From an uncultured Alteromonadaceae bacterium (GTDB lineage Bacteria > Pseudomonadota > Gammaproteobacteria > Enterobacterales > Alteromonadaceae), in contig CANLWS010000002.1 in the NCBI GenBank assembly GCA_947494925.1, positions 186,001 to 250,000 on the forward strand: DNA of 64,000 nt, read 5' to 3'. Below are positions 26,188 through 36,700 of this stretch, one piece after another. Under the pieces are notes generated by a model. It ran no database searches. It had not been told where the DNA came from and saw nothing but the letters and a program-made list of their open reading frames with translations. Each line of letters starts with the position of its first letter. Positions within the stretch are counted from its first letter, which is position 1. The position numbers and the translations under genes are program-made.

Positions 26188-27603
26188 GTGCGGCAAACAG
26201 CAAAAATACTCATTGTTGATGATGACCAAGACATTCTCACAGCCGGAAAATTGCTGTTAAAAAGAAGCTTTTCTGACGTATCAATTTGTTCTGACCCAGC
26301 TCAAATTTCAGGTTTGATGAAACAGATTAACTACGATGTAATCTTGTTGGACATGAATTTCGGCCCAGGCGAAAGCTCTGGTAAACAGGGTCTTGAATGG
26401 CTCAGTCAAATACTCACCATCGATTCCAATATGATAGTGGTCGTCATTACAGCCCATGGTGGAGTTGACCTAGCGGTGGAGGCAATGAAAATTGGTGCGA
26501 CCGACTTTGTAGCCAAGCCCTGGGAAAACGAGAAATTGGTCGCCACGGTTCGCACGGCAGTAAAATTAGGCGCAAGTCGCAGTGAAGCCGAAGCCCTGCG
26601 CCAAACCAATAAAGCCCTTGCCGCCGTGACAAATTCACAAAATCACCAGTCCATTATCGCAAAATCCTCAAGTTTCAACTCTGTCCTTGCAATGCTTAAC
26701 AGAGCGGCTCCCACAGACGCTAACGTGCTTATATTAGGTGAGAACGGGACGGGAAAAGAGCTGATTGCACGAGAACTGCATCGAAAAAGTTTGCGAAGTC
26801 AAAACGTATTTATGTCTGTGGATCTCGGCGCCCTATCAGAAACATTATTTGAAAGTGAATTGTTCGGATATCAAAAGGGCGCCTTTACCGGGGCCAACGA
26901 AACCCGTGAAGGAAGGCTTATCGCAGCGAATGGCGGTACCTTGTTTTTAGATGAAATCGGTAACATTCCACTTCACCTGCAAGCTAAATTGCTGACGATA
27001 CTGGAACAAAGAAAAGTCACACCATTGGGCAGCAACAAGTCAATCCCTTTTGATGTCAGAGTCATTAGTGCCACAAACCTGGCGACCAAGGATCTCCATG
27101 ACGAAAGTATCTTCAGACAGGATTTATTGTTCAGACTAAATACAGTTGAATTGGCCTTACCTGCGCTCAGAAACCGAGTTGATGATATCGAGCCGATTGC
27201 ACAGCACTATCTTGCATATTACTGTAAAAAGTACGGAAAGACAGATAAAGAGCTATCTGAATCTGCCAGAATTGCACTGAAGAATTATCACTGGCCTGGC
27301 AACATCAGGGCTTTGCGTCATGCTACAGAGCGTGCTGTCATTTTGTCAGATTCAACTATGCTAGAAGCGTCTGATTTTCAACTTGTAAACAACCTCACCG
27401 CACAGTCTGCCCAAAACCAAAATCCAGTTGAGGTGGATAGGTCGCCAGCTCCCGAGGTTGAGGAGCTGAATTTGAATCGACTGGAAAGAGCAACCATTGA
27501 AAAAGCTTTGCTCAAGCACAGGTATAATATCAGTCACACCGCAAACGAATTGGGTCTTACCCGCGCAGCACTTTACAGAAGGATGGAAAAACATGGGCTT
27601 TAA
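26188..27603 (+). CDS. Sigma-54-dependent response regulator (NtrC family)
   Basis: The protein has an N-terminal receiver domain (ILIVDDDQDI, acceptor region VILLDMNFG, ITAHGG, AKPWE), then a sigma-54 AAA+ domain with Walker A GENGTGKE, the sigma-54 contact loop GAFTGA, and GGTLFLDEIGN. A C-terminal Fis-type helix-turn-helix follows (ANELGLTRAALYRRM). The start is set at GTG 26188, which puts the first receiver strand about six residues in; ATG 26149 would add 13 residues and leave only 10 bases after the palindrome. The kinase gene overlaps its end by 11 bases. It probably activates the divergent efflux operon. Confidence 0.92.
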   Translation: MRQTAKILIVDDDQDILTAGKLLLKRSFSDVSICSDPAQISGLMKQINYDVILLDMNFGPGESSGKQGLEWLSQILTIDSNMIVVVITAHGGVDLAVEAMKIGATDFVAKPWENEKLVATVRTAVKLGASRSEAEALRQTNKALAAVTNSQNHQSIIAKSSSFNSVLAMLNRAAPTDANVLILGENGTGKELIARELHRKSLRSQNVFMSVDLGALSETLFESELFGYQKGAFTGANETREGRLIAANGGTLFLDEIGNIPLHLQAKLLTILEQRKVTPLGSNKSIPFDVRVISATNLATKDLHDESIFRQDLLFRLNTVELALPALRNRVDDIEPIAQHYLAYYCKKYGKTDKELSESARIALKNYHWPGNIRALRHATERAVILSDSTMLEASDFQLVNNLTAQSAQNQNPVEVDRSPAPEVEELNLNRLERATIEKALLKHRYNISHTANELGLTRAALYRRMEKHGL

Positions 27604-28945
27604 ACGTTTTTCTATATTAATTATTGCCCGAACCAGTTTGATTATGGGTAACCTGATCTTAATGTCTTTACTCTACACTGAACCTGGCTATCACGCTGCC
27701 ACGCTGCTTTGTCTGATAGTGCTTATCATGCAGTCAATGGAGCTGGTTCGTTTTGTGTCCAGAACCAATGCAGAGCTCACACGCTTTTTGGACGCTGCTC
27801 GTTATGCGGACTTTTCCCAACGATTTGAACTGACTTCTCTGGGATCGGGGTTTGGGGAACTTGGCGCTGCGTTTACCGATATATTAGAACGGTTTCGTGT
27901 ATCTCGGGCGGCCACAGAGGAGGAGCTTCGGCACTTAAAGGCAGTAATTGAACACGTCCCTGTGCCACTGATGAGCATTGGGAACAGCCAGGAAGTAACG
28001 CTTTGGAATAATGCAGCAAGACGACTGTTTGGCTCGAACAGTGTCACACGACTTGATGATCTCAACCGCTTTGGAGAGGAATTTGGTAAACAACTTTCTA
28101 CCTTTGTTGCCGGTGAAAAGAAGCTGATTGATTTTGAGATTGACGGTATGGAACTACAGTTGAGTATAGCGGCGACGCAACTCATGTTGCCAGGCAGACA
28201 GGAAGTGCTGCTAAGTCTGCAGGACATACAGAGTGAACTTGATAGCGCTCAACTACAAGCCTGGCAAGAGTTAGTAAGGGTTCTGACCCATGAAATAATG
28301 AACAGTATTACACCAGTGGCATCGCTTGCAAATACAGCAGTGGACTTGATAGAAGATGCCAAGCAAAAGGTCAATCATCTGCCTGAAATTGTTGAAGAGT
28401 TAAATGACGCCAATAATGCAGTCAGTACAGTGGCCAGACGAAGTGAAGGCCTGACAAAATTTGTAGGCAGCTACAGACGACTGAATAAGCTTCCCACTCC
28501 TGTGAAAAAACGCTTTCCTATCCAAAGCCTTTTTGAACAAGTCGCGTCATTGTCTGCACAACAGAGAAAAGATAAAACGCTGGTCTTGGAAACGACAATT
28601 CTGCCAAAAGACCTGGATTTGACGGCAGACTCAGACTTACTGGTACAGGTTTTACTAAATTTGTTGCAGAATGCTGAACATGCCGTCGAATTGGTTCAAC
28701 AACCCAAGATACAACTTCACGCTTTTCTGAATAAACGAGGAAGGGTTGTGATTGAAGTCTCGGACAACGGAACAGGCATACCAGAAGAGCTGGTTAAAAA
28801 AATATTTGTGCCATTTTATACCACCAAACGACAAGGCTCAGGTGTTGGTTTGGCGCTCACCAGGCAAGTGATGCTCGCTCATCAAGGCAAAGTTAAAGTC
28901 GAAAACGCAGATTCTGTTGGTTGTACGTTCAGTTTGATTTTTTAG
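27593..28945 (+). CDS. Sensor histidine kinase (NtrB/NtrY-like) partner of the sigma-54 regulator
   Basis: From ATG 27593 (AAGGA upstream) the protein is about 450 residues. Two N-terminal transmembrane helices lie close together (about 1-50), with almost no periplasmic loop. A HAMP-like and PAS-like region follows (LKAVIEHVPVPLMSIGN), then a HisKA helix with the phospho-acceptor His in VLTHEIMNSITP, and a HATPase with NLLQNAEHAV, DNGTGIPEE and the G2 segment GSGVGLALTRQV. The minimal periplasmic part suggests sensing within or from the membrane. It is translationally coupled to the response regulator and ends by overlapping the convergent sufS-like gene by 17 bases. Confidence 0.92.
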   Translation: MGFKRFSILIIARTSLIMGNLILMSLLYTEPGYHAATLLCLIVLIMQSMELVRFVSRTNAELTRFLDAARYADFSQRFELTSLGSGFGELGAAFTDILERFRVSRAATEEELRHLKAVIEHVPVPLMSIGNSQEVTLWNNAARRLFGSNSVTRLDDLNRFGEEFGKQLSTFVAGEKKLIDFEIDGMELQLSIAATQLMLPGRQEVLLSLQDIQSELDSAQLQAWQELVRVLTHEIMNSITPVASLANTAVDLIEDAKQKVNHLPEIVEELNDANNAVSTVARRSEGLTKFVGSYRRLNKLPTPVKKRFPIQSLFEQVASLSAQQRKDKTLVLETTILPKDLDLTADSDLLVQVLLNLLQNAEHAVELVQQPKIQLHAFLNKRGRVVIEVSDNGTGIPEELVKKIFVPFYTTKRQGSGVGLALTRQVMLAHQGKVKVENADSVGCTFSLIF

Positions 28946-30608
28946 ATAAGCGATACTGACTTAAAAGCTGGCGGATTTTATCCATCACTGCATTCAGACC
29001 ATTTCCCCTGGATTGGCTTAAATGTCTGTCCAGACCAAGTGACGCGAAGTATGTCCGATTATCGTACTGCTCTACCTCTTTTAGGTCAGCGTTTTGAACT
29101 GGTTCAAGCATCACTGCCAGTAATCCCCGAACAATCTTACTGGGTGAATAATAGTTAGCCTTAAATTTCTCATCGCTCAAACTTAGCTTGATCCAAACCT
29201 GGCTTTCGCAGCCAAACACTTCATTGTCGGGGATTCTTTGTTCTTCTGACAAAATGCCCTGCTGCTTACCAGCCAACATGACCTGGCGGTAAATATTGTC
29301 CCAACCACGGGCTGTTTTCACTTTCTCAGCCAAAGGCGTGTCAGGCTTGGAATCTGGCATAGAATGAGTGCAGTTAACGTCGCTCAAAACCCCGGTGCTT
29401 AATTTCTCCATTGCCAATTTCAACGCGATTACAAAGCGATCGACTTCATCAATTTCATTGTAACAAGCCAGTGAAACCCGAATTGTGCCATCCACACCTA
29501 AAGCCTGCATCAACGGCATTGCGCAGTGATGACCGACACGCACAGCAATCTGTTGTTCGTTTAATAAAAAGCCCAGATCCTGGTTATTAATGCCGTCAAC
29601 CGTAAAAGACAAAGTGGCAATACTAGAGCTTTGGTCTCCGAACAATTTAATGCCTGGGATAGCGGATATTTTCTTCACCAGGTATTGATGAAGCTGAGTT
29701 TCAATTTCTGCTATTTTTTGACGATTATCCTGAATAAAACTGACAGCACTGTTCATTCCCAGAACACCGGAGATATTGGGTGTGCCAGCTTCAAACTTAA
29801 ACGGCGGGTGTTGGTAGCTCACGTTCTGAAAACTTACTTTTTCGATCATCTCACCACCAAACTGGTAGGGCTGAAGTTGCTCCAACAATTTTGTCTTACC
29901 ATAGAGTGCACCAATACCAGTGGGTGCAAACATCTTGTGACCGCTAAACACGTAAAAATCGCAATCCAGTTCCTGGACATCAATTGATAAGTGGGCCGCA
30001 GCCTGACAACCATCTATCAAGGTCAGTGCATTGTTGGCACGCGCCTTAGCCAGTAAAGGCTGAAGTGGATTCACGTTGCCCAATGCATTAGAAACATGGC
30101 CTATTGAAAGAAGCGTTGTGTCAGGGGTGATCAGCTCAAGCCCTTTATCTAAATCAAGAGCACCTGAAGAATTCAATGGGATAACATCAATGTGCAACTC
30201 GCACTCTTTGGCTACTTCTATCCATGGCACAATGTTGGCGTGATGCTCAGACTGACTCAACAGGATCCTGTCTCCCGCTTTAAAAACGGATTTCTGAAGC
30301 GCATTTGCCACTAAATTGATACTTTCCGTTGCTCCTTTGGTCCAGATGATTTCGTGGGCGTGCCTGGCATTAACGAATTTCTGTACATTTGCCCTCGCCT
30401 GCTCAAATTTCCCTGTAGTTTTGGCGGCAAGATGATGTGATGCACGGTGCACATTGGCGTTTTCTGCACAATAATACTGATTAATCGTTTCAATTACCTG
30501 CGAAGGTTTCTGGCTGGTTGCCGCACTATCAAAGTATATCCAATTCGGATCAGAATTAGCATTCTGAAATATGGGGAACAAATGACGAAGCGAGGTGAAT
30601 GAAGTCAT
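28929..30608 (-). CDS. Cysteine desulfurase fused to a SufE/CsdE-type sulfur acceptor
   Basis: The 559-residue protein joins a class II cysteine desulfurase (about 1-405) to a SufE/CsdE domain (about 420-555). The desulfurase has the PLP-lysine motif FSGHKMFAPTGIG and the active cysteine in GHHCAMPLM. The SufE part has the persulfide-accepting cysteine in FGCESQVWIK. Cysteine sulfur is removed as a persulfide and passed to the acceptor for Fe-S or tRNA thiolation. In E. coli csdA and csdE are separate adjacent genes; no csdL or suf genes are here. The gene is followed in the opposite sense by the kinase gene. Fusion is read directly from the uninterrupted frame. Confidence 0.9.
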   Translation of the reverse strand: MTSFTSLRHLFPIFQNANSDPNWIYFDSAATSQKPSQVIETINQYYCAENANVHRASHHLAAKTTGKFEQARANVQKFVNARHAHEIIWTKGATESINLVANALQKSVFKAGDRILLSQSEHHANIVPWIEVAKECELHIDVIPLNSSGALDLDKGLELITPDTTLLSIGHVSNALGNVNPLQPLLAKARANNALTLIDGCQAAAHLSIDVQELDCDFYVFSGHKMFAPTGIGALYGKTKLLEQLQPYQFGGEMIEKVSFQNVSYQHPPFKFEAGTPNISGVLGMNSAVSFIQDNRQKIAEIETQLHQYLVKKISAIPGIKLFGDQSSSIATLSFTVDGINNQDLGFLLNEQQIAVRVGHHCAMPLMQALGVDGTIRVSLACYNEIDEVDRFVIALKLAMEKLSTGVLSDVNCTHSMPDSKPDTPLAEKVKTARGWDNIYRQVMLAGKQQGILSEEQRIPDNEVFGCESQVWIKLSLSDEKFKANYYSPSKIVRGLLAVMLEPVQNADLKEVEQYDNRTYFASLGLDRHLSQSRGNGLNAVMDKIRQLLSQYRLSKKSN

Positions 30609-30677
30609 AGTTTAATTTCGATAAATCATAGGTGTGCGCAAGATTGTTGATAAAAAGCGATGGGTTAGCAAGCGCAA

Positions 30678-31211
30678 TTAACCAGCTGTTTTAGACGGCA
30701 TTATTAATGCGTGAGTCTGGATCAGTTCCACCAGCCTGATAATTTTAGCATTTGACAGCTGTCGATAGTCAAAATATGGACAAACGATCAGTTTGTGTTG
30801 TGGGTCAATGGCAAACTCATGATCCAGCCACAAGAGTGAATCAGGTAGATCGAGTGAAAGACTGTAATGCTTACCCATCACTATGTGCAGACCATTTTGA
30901 TCACTAACATCAGGAGGCGAAAACAATAGACTCAAGCCGCTTCCTTCTCGTAAGAGTTTATTGTCACGGAATGATTGCCAGTCTGCCTCACCGTTTTGAG
31001 GAAAGCTGGGCAATGCATAAATAAACTTGGCGTACACGTTAAACACCTTGCGCCAACCATTCCCACAGGCATTGGAAATGCTGTTTATTTCACCTTTCTG
31101 CAGTGGTCTGACAGAGTAAATATTCAGAAAGTCAGCAAAATCAGGTCTGTTGCCCATGTAAACTTTAACGTGGGCAAGGGGATCACCTAAACCCGATGTC
31201 TCCGGCATCAT
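30678..31211 (-). CDS. Conserved hypothetical protein (possibly DUF6942)
   Basis: A 177-residue soluble protein without signal peptide or membrane helices. Recognisable stretches are YMGNRPDFADFLNIYSVRPL and CGNGWRKVFNVYAKFIYAL. I believe it matches DUF6942 but cannot verify this. The ATG overlaps the stop of the DUF2750 gene upstream by one base, so translation is probably coupled. The fused desulfurase gene follows after 69 bases, suggesting a common transcript. Function unknown. Confidence 0.6.
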   Translation of the reverse strand: MMPETSGLGDPLAHVKVYMGNRPDFADFLNIYSVRPLQKGEINSISNACGNGWRKVFNVYAKFIYALPSFPQNGEADWQSFRDNKLLREGSGLSLLFSPPDVSDQNGLHIVMGKHYSLSLDLPDSLLWLDHEFAIDPQHKLIVCPYFDYRQLSNAKIIRLVELIQTHALIMPSKTAG

Positions 31212-31606
31212 TAATTTTTGCTGCTGTCCATTTCTTCCTGCAGGTATTGAGTCACTTCCTGAGCGCTTAACATGATCCCTTCTTCATCATCACTCAATGG
31301 AAAAACCAGAACTAAGGTACCATTTTTTTCCATACCGGGAAGCCACTGCTGTAGCCAGGCATCGAATTCAATCTGTTTTGGTTCGCAATCTGGAAAATCA
31401 TCCTTTTCCCATGCTTTCGCAAATTCTTCATGGGGAAAAACTGGCAGACAGGCATCATCATCAGCCTGCAGCAATAACCAGCCATTTTCTCCATACAGAC
31501 CCCAAAGTTGCCCATATTCGATCATTCTGCTCAAAGCATAATCACACCTTTCTTCTGGCTGTAATTTGCTTAGTTCGATGAAATCCTGGCCCGTAATATC
31601 GCTCAT
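31211..31606 (-). CDS. DUF2750 domain protein
   Basis: A 131-residue acidic cytoplasmic protein whose sequence fits DUF2750: the GLYGENGWLLLQADDDACLP and PVFPHEEFAKAWEKDDF segments are characteristic. It is the first gene of the DUF2750 - conserved hypothetical - desulfurase run, overlapping the next gene by one base (TAATG). A G+C stem (GGGCA/TGCCC type) lies in the leader at about 31625-31641. Function is unknown. Confidence 0.75.
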   Translation of the reverse strand: MSDITGQDFIELSKLQPEERCDYALSRMIEYGQLWGLYGENGWLLLQADDDACLPVFPHEEFAKAWEKDDFPDCEPKQIEFDAWLQQWLPGMEKNGTLVLVFPLSDDEEGIMLSAQEVTQYLQEEMDSSKN

Positions 31607-31861
31607 TGTTCGTCCTTTATTATCGGGGCATTTTTTGCCCGGTATTTATTTATCGGCGCGCATTGTACTCAAGTTTAATAACAATTGTCATAGCTAATTA
31701 CACTCTCACCATCTGGTCCAAGACCTTTGGCATGCTTCGACCTGAAGCCCTCTTGAACGCAATCAGGAAAAAATACCAATGACAGTTGTTATCTTTATTT
31801 TAAGTAGATTGAGTCTTTTTAGATCATCTTTATGTTCTGGAACAGCGTAGAGACTGAATAT

Positions 31862-33703
31862 TTATTGAAGGCGCTGTTGCAAACCGCTACTGCGAAGACA
31901 TTGTTGAGCCAAGGCCCGACCTAAAACCTGTTCATCTGCGTACAGACAAAAGCTTTGTTTTGCCCGCGTTAACCCAGTGTAAACCAGTTCACGACTCAGA
32001 CCCGATAGATCTGAAATCCTATCTCCCTTTTGCAAAACCATAAATACATTATCAAATTCAGAGCCCTGACTCTTGTGAATTGTCATCGCGTATTGAGTGT
32101 CATGAGATGGAATTCTGCTTGGTAGTACGCCTGTAAAATCACCTTCTGAGGTTAAGAACCATGCTTTGCGCACAGAAGGGTTGTCGGGATCAGGCATAAT
32201 TACTCCTATGTCACCATTGTATAATTTCAATCGGTGGTCATTTTGCGTCAACATAATCGGACGACCTGGATAATACTCACTACCTAGGTCGATTATCCCC
32301 TGTTTGGCCAATTCTTTCTCTACTTTGAGATTGATTTCGTTGACCCCCCAGGCACCTTGCCTTTGCGTGCACAATACCTGTTGTTTCTGTAATGCCGCAA
32401 ATGCCCCCTTTAGATCACCCTGCTTTACGCATGTAAGGTATTGTTTATAGTTGGGCAACAGCTTGGCGATAAGATCAGACAAATTTGCGTTTTGATACCA
32501 GGCCAGATCATGATTCTCATTGTCCCTTAACAAATGACGGGCTCGAACTAGGTCTCCCCTATTGATAGCAGAAGCCAGATTGCCTATGCCGCTGGACGCG
32601 GAAAATCTGAAACTTTTTTGCAAGGTAACAAGGTTATCCTGCAACACAGAGCCAGCATCTGAAGAGATGTCTGAATAAGGCAGACCACAGAGCCTGTTCA
32701 ATAGTCCGAACATATCTGCGGAATAAGCCGGGTGCTGACCTGAGTAGGTAACCGCGGCACAAATATCAGACATAACGCTGCCAGCTTCCACTGACGACAG
32801 CTGATCTTTATCTCCTAACATCACAACAGCAGCACTGTTTGGCATGGCTTCAAACAGCTTACACATCAGTGGTAAATCTATCATTGAAGCTTCATCAACA
32901 ATCAGTAAATCCAGGTGTAATTTGTTGCGTTTGTTATGCTTGAACTCTGATCGATTCGGGAGGCTACCCAGTAACCTGTGAATAGTACTGCAATTTGTTT
33001 CCAAGCCGCTCCGAAGGTCTTCAGGCAATTTCGTTTTGGCCTGTTGAATTGATTCACTCAACCTGGCAGCAGCCTTTCCAGTTGGCGCGACCAGTTGCAT
33101 AGTGATCGGGTTGCTATTTCGTTGAGCAATTCCCTGTAATACGGCGAGTAACCTGGTCACAGTGGTCGTTTTCCCTGTGCCCGGCCCACCAGTTATGACA
33201 GACAACTTGCTGCGGGCAGCAACACACACAGCCACTTTCTGCCAATCCACTTCTTTCTCATTGTTGTCAGTAAATAGTCTGTCCACTAAAGATTTTAGTT
33301 CTGATTCAGGAAAATCACGGCGAATCTGACTGCGCTCGCGAAGCATTAGAGCGAGTCTCTGCTCGTAGTCCCAATACTTTTGTATGTAAAGAGAATTGCC
33401 CTCAAGTACAAGAGGACCGATTGAGTTGCTCTTGACGACATCAATAATCATAGAAGACTGCTGAATAAAATCTGAAATCAATTGTTGCTCAGGAAAGTAA
33501 TAGATTGGCGCAAATGGCTGGCCTATTTTATCTATATCTAAACAAATATTCTGGCCCGCCAGCCTACTGCTTAATAGTGACGCCAACATGCCCACAAGCT
33601 CAACATGCTGATTTTCGTGTTGTGCAACAAATTCAGCAAAGGCGTGATCCAGGGGACGAATTAAGCCTGCATCTAACAATTTCTTTAATGTGTCCATTAC
33701 CAT
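31862..33703 (-). CDS. recD: Exodeoxyribonuclease V alpha subunit
   Basis: The 613-residue protein is the 5'-3' helicase subunit of the RecBCD nuclease. It has an N-terminal RecD domain, Walker A GGPGTGKTTTVTRLL, motif II LLIVDEASMIDLPLM, motif III GDKDQL and a C-terminal UvrD-like part ending in the ELVYTGLTRAK motif VI. It starts within the end of recB: ATG 33703 gives 7 bases of overlap, while an ATG two codons later (33697) gives a TAATG junction. It is last in the recC-recB-recD operon. Confidence 0.95.
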   Translation of the reverse strand: MVMDTLKKLLDAGLIRPLDHAFAEFVAQHENQHVELVGMLASLLSSRLAGQNICLDIDKIGQPFAPIYYFPEQQLISDFIQQSSMIIDVVKSNSIGPLVLEGNSLYIQKYWDYEQRLALMLRERSQIRRDFPESELKSLVDRLFTDNNEKEVDWQKVAVCVAARSKLSVITGGPGTGKTTTVTRLLAVLQGIAQRNSNPITMQLVAPTGKAAARLSESIQQAKTKLPEDLRSGLETNCSTIHRLLGSLPNRSEFKHNKRNKLHLDLLIVDEASMIDLPLMCKLFEAMPNSAAVVMLGDKDQLSSVEAGSVMSDICAAVTYSGQHPAYSADMFGLLNRLCGLPYSDISSDAGSVLQDNLVTLQKSFRFSASSGIGNLASAINRGDLVRARHLLRDNENHDLAWYQNANLSDLIAKLLPNYKQYLTCVKQGDLKGAFAALQKQQVLCTQRQGAWGVNEINLKVEKELAKQGIIDLGSEYYPGRPIMLTQNDHRLKLYNGDIGVIMPDPDNPSVRKAWFLTSEGDFTGVLPSRIPSHDTQYAMTIHKSQGSEFDNVFMVLQKGDRISDLSGLSRELVYTGLTRAKQSFCLYADEQVLGRALAQQCLRSSGLQQRLQ

Positions 33704-36700
33704 AAATCCAACTGTTCATGTTGTTCTTCACCACTGCCTTTCAGAGGCAAGTTACCTGTGCGAAACAACTCATCCAGCTGCTCAATTAATTCCACATCTG
33801 GGCGAAGAAAATACACGCCACTATTTTCCCTATCCTTCTCCATTCCACGTAAGAATAGATATAAGGCTCCACCTACGTGCTGCTTATAAGAATAGCCAGG
33901 CATGTTCAATTTCAACCATCTATGTAACGCCAGGATATACAAGATACTTTGCAGATGGTAATCATGCTCCTGCATTGCTTGTTCCAATGCAGCAGACTGG
34001 TAGTTTTCTGCCGAATCGCCCAAATGATTTGATTTGTAATCAGCAACATAATATTTGCCGTTTTTCTCGAAGGTTAAGTCGATAAAACCTTTTAGCATGC
34101 CATTTAGCTGTTCAAACTGGTAATGACGCTTCTGCTGGGGGAAAAAGCGGTTCACTATACGGTTGAAACCCACAACACCAACGTGATTAAGTGGAAGATG
34201 AAACTCCATTTCAACTTTGTACTGAGCTGGTTTCAGGTCAATCAACCGAAAAGCCTGTTCTGAACCAGCACTTTTAATAGGGGTTTGCAACACATCAAGA
34301 ATCCAGTTCCTCACCAGATCAAACCAGAGTTCGTCTATACCAAACCACTGCCCTTGTTGTTGTATTGCATCCGACAGGTTATCAGGGTTACTTAGATCTA
34401 TGTTTTCCAGCACACCATGTAAAAACGACCCTGCATTCGCCCCTTTCACAAAACTGAAACGATTCTGTTCAGTAGGTAATGGGTGGAGCTCTATATCCTT
34501 ACCCTCAATGATGGAGGCCCCTTCATCCAGTCCGGGTTTTTCCAGACCAGCTTCTTCCTGATGTCGGCTGATGGCCGAATAACTGGTGAGTTGCCAGTTC
34601 CGTTTCACCTGTCTGGAGAGTGATTCCAGATGGAGTTCCGGTAATGATTGCTGAGGATCCTGCAAATAGGTTTCTGCTTCCTGCTCCTCTGAAATCTGCA
34701 CTACCCCGATATCTGCTTTACTGGAAAGATGATTCAACGCAAACAGTATAGCCTCATCACTGGCATCCTGAGTGCCTTCCAGCAGCAGTCTGCCAAGGGC
34801 AGATTGTTTAAATTCCGACTGTTTTTTAAGTCTGGCATGACTGTTGTTCCAAACTCCGACTGAGCAGTAGTAAATGGCTCTGGTCAGGGCCACGTAAAGC
34901 AATCTGACGTCTTCAGCCAATCGCTCTGTTTCCGCTGATTCCAGGCTGTCAGGATGAGCTAGGTAGTCCAGAGTCAGCGACTGATCCTGGTCATGAAACA
35001 TGGCAAGTTTGGTGGCGCGATAACGACATGCGAAAGGAATAAATACCAGGGGAAATTCGAGCCCTTTGGATGCATGCATGGTAATAATCTGAACCAGGTT
35101 TTTATCAGTTTCCAGGCGCAATTGCTGACTGTCGTTGTCATGATCAGGATCAAGAATACGTTCACCATACCAATGCAACAATTGAGACTCTCCAGCAATC
35201 AATGCACTCTGTTGTTGCAACAATTCTGTGAGATGCCGTAAGTCGGTTAACCTGCGTGATCCGTCAGCATAGTGAGCCACGAGTTTTTGGGGTAATTCAA
35301 ACCTCTGACAAATCAAATTGATGACTTTCATAACCCCATTTAACTGCCACTCTTTGTGCCAAAGAAACACTTCCTCAACTAATGACTGCCAACGAACGTC
35401 ATCCGTTAGTAATGCATCAAGTTGATTTGCATCCAGAGCAAATAACTCACTAGACAAGGCGGTTCTAAGTTGCCTCTCATCAGCAGGGTTGGCCAAAGCA
35501 GACAATAATTGCAGTAGGTCACTGGCCATCTGACTCGAGAAAACACTCCGCCGGATCAGAAAGACGCTGGCAATCCCAGCCTGATGCAAGGTTGATTTAA
35601 TTAGATCCGCTTCTGCCCTGTCCCTCACCAAAACACAACAATCGCCTGCTGAGATCAACCTGTCATCAAGCATAGCTTTGTTATTCAACAGGGAAGCAAT
35701 TTGGTTACTTGTTTGCACTGCCAAGACACGTTGTGCCGTATCCCAGCTAACAGGAAGTGATTGAGGCGATGATAAAAACTGAAACGCCATGCTGGGAAGC
35801 GTTTCTGTATCACTGATTATATTCTGTTGTTTCTTGGCAGCCTCTACCGGGTAAAAAGGAATGCTGGTGTCGAACATAAAACCCATTTCACTTTGTTCGA
35901 ACACGGTATTTACCGCGCCCACCAAATTAGCCTGAGAACGCCAGTTGCGGGCCAGGGTAAAATGATGATTTGCCGGAACTAATTGTTTGGCGTCTATGTA
36001 GGTAAATATGTCCGCACCACGAAATCCATAAATCGCCTGCTTCGGATCACCTATCATTATCCAACACAGACTGTTTTTGTTTTCTGGCTGTCCGTAAATA
36101 TGTTGAAAAATGCTGAACTGAGTGGGATCTGTATCCTGAAACTCATCGATAAGCACCGCAGGATGTGCATCCGCTATGGCTTTGGACAAAGACTGACCTT
36201 TGCTACCTTGCAGAGACTCCTCCAAACGGGTGAGCAAATCATCAGGTGCCAACAGGTTGTGAAGTGCCTTATTGTTTTCCAGATTGTGCTTTATTGTCTC
36301 CAGGGCATGGGTGGAGTATGCGAGGTAAATGCTCTCTAGCGTGGATTGAACCAGAGCATGTAACCGATCAAAACGATCAAAGTCGATATGCGAAATATCG
36401 GTGCTATTTTTGCTTTTTGCCTTTGCAATCCTCTCTTCGCCAAAGGCTCCCCACCCTTCCTTTCCGATCGTGGGCACCAGTTCATCTGCATGACAAAATT
36501 CCTGCATATACTGATAAGTTTGTTGTTTTCCAACACGCGTATTGGCTTTTAATTTAGCTTGGGAAAGTTGAACGCCTATCTCTTTGTCCAACCACCATTT
36601 TTTGATCTCAGTAACAGCTTGCTTTAAAACATGAAAATCTGCATGGCACTGTGCAAGGGTCACCATCTTTTTGAGTTTGGCAGTACGGTGAATCAAGGGT

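Noticed and set aside
27497-27592. Upstream extension of the histidine kinase frame inside the response regulator
   Set aside because: It is the shadow of the helix-turn-helix coding region; ATG 27593 with AAGGA upstream is the likely start.
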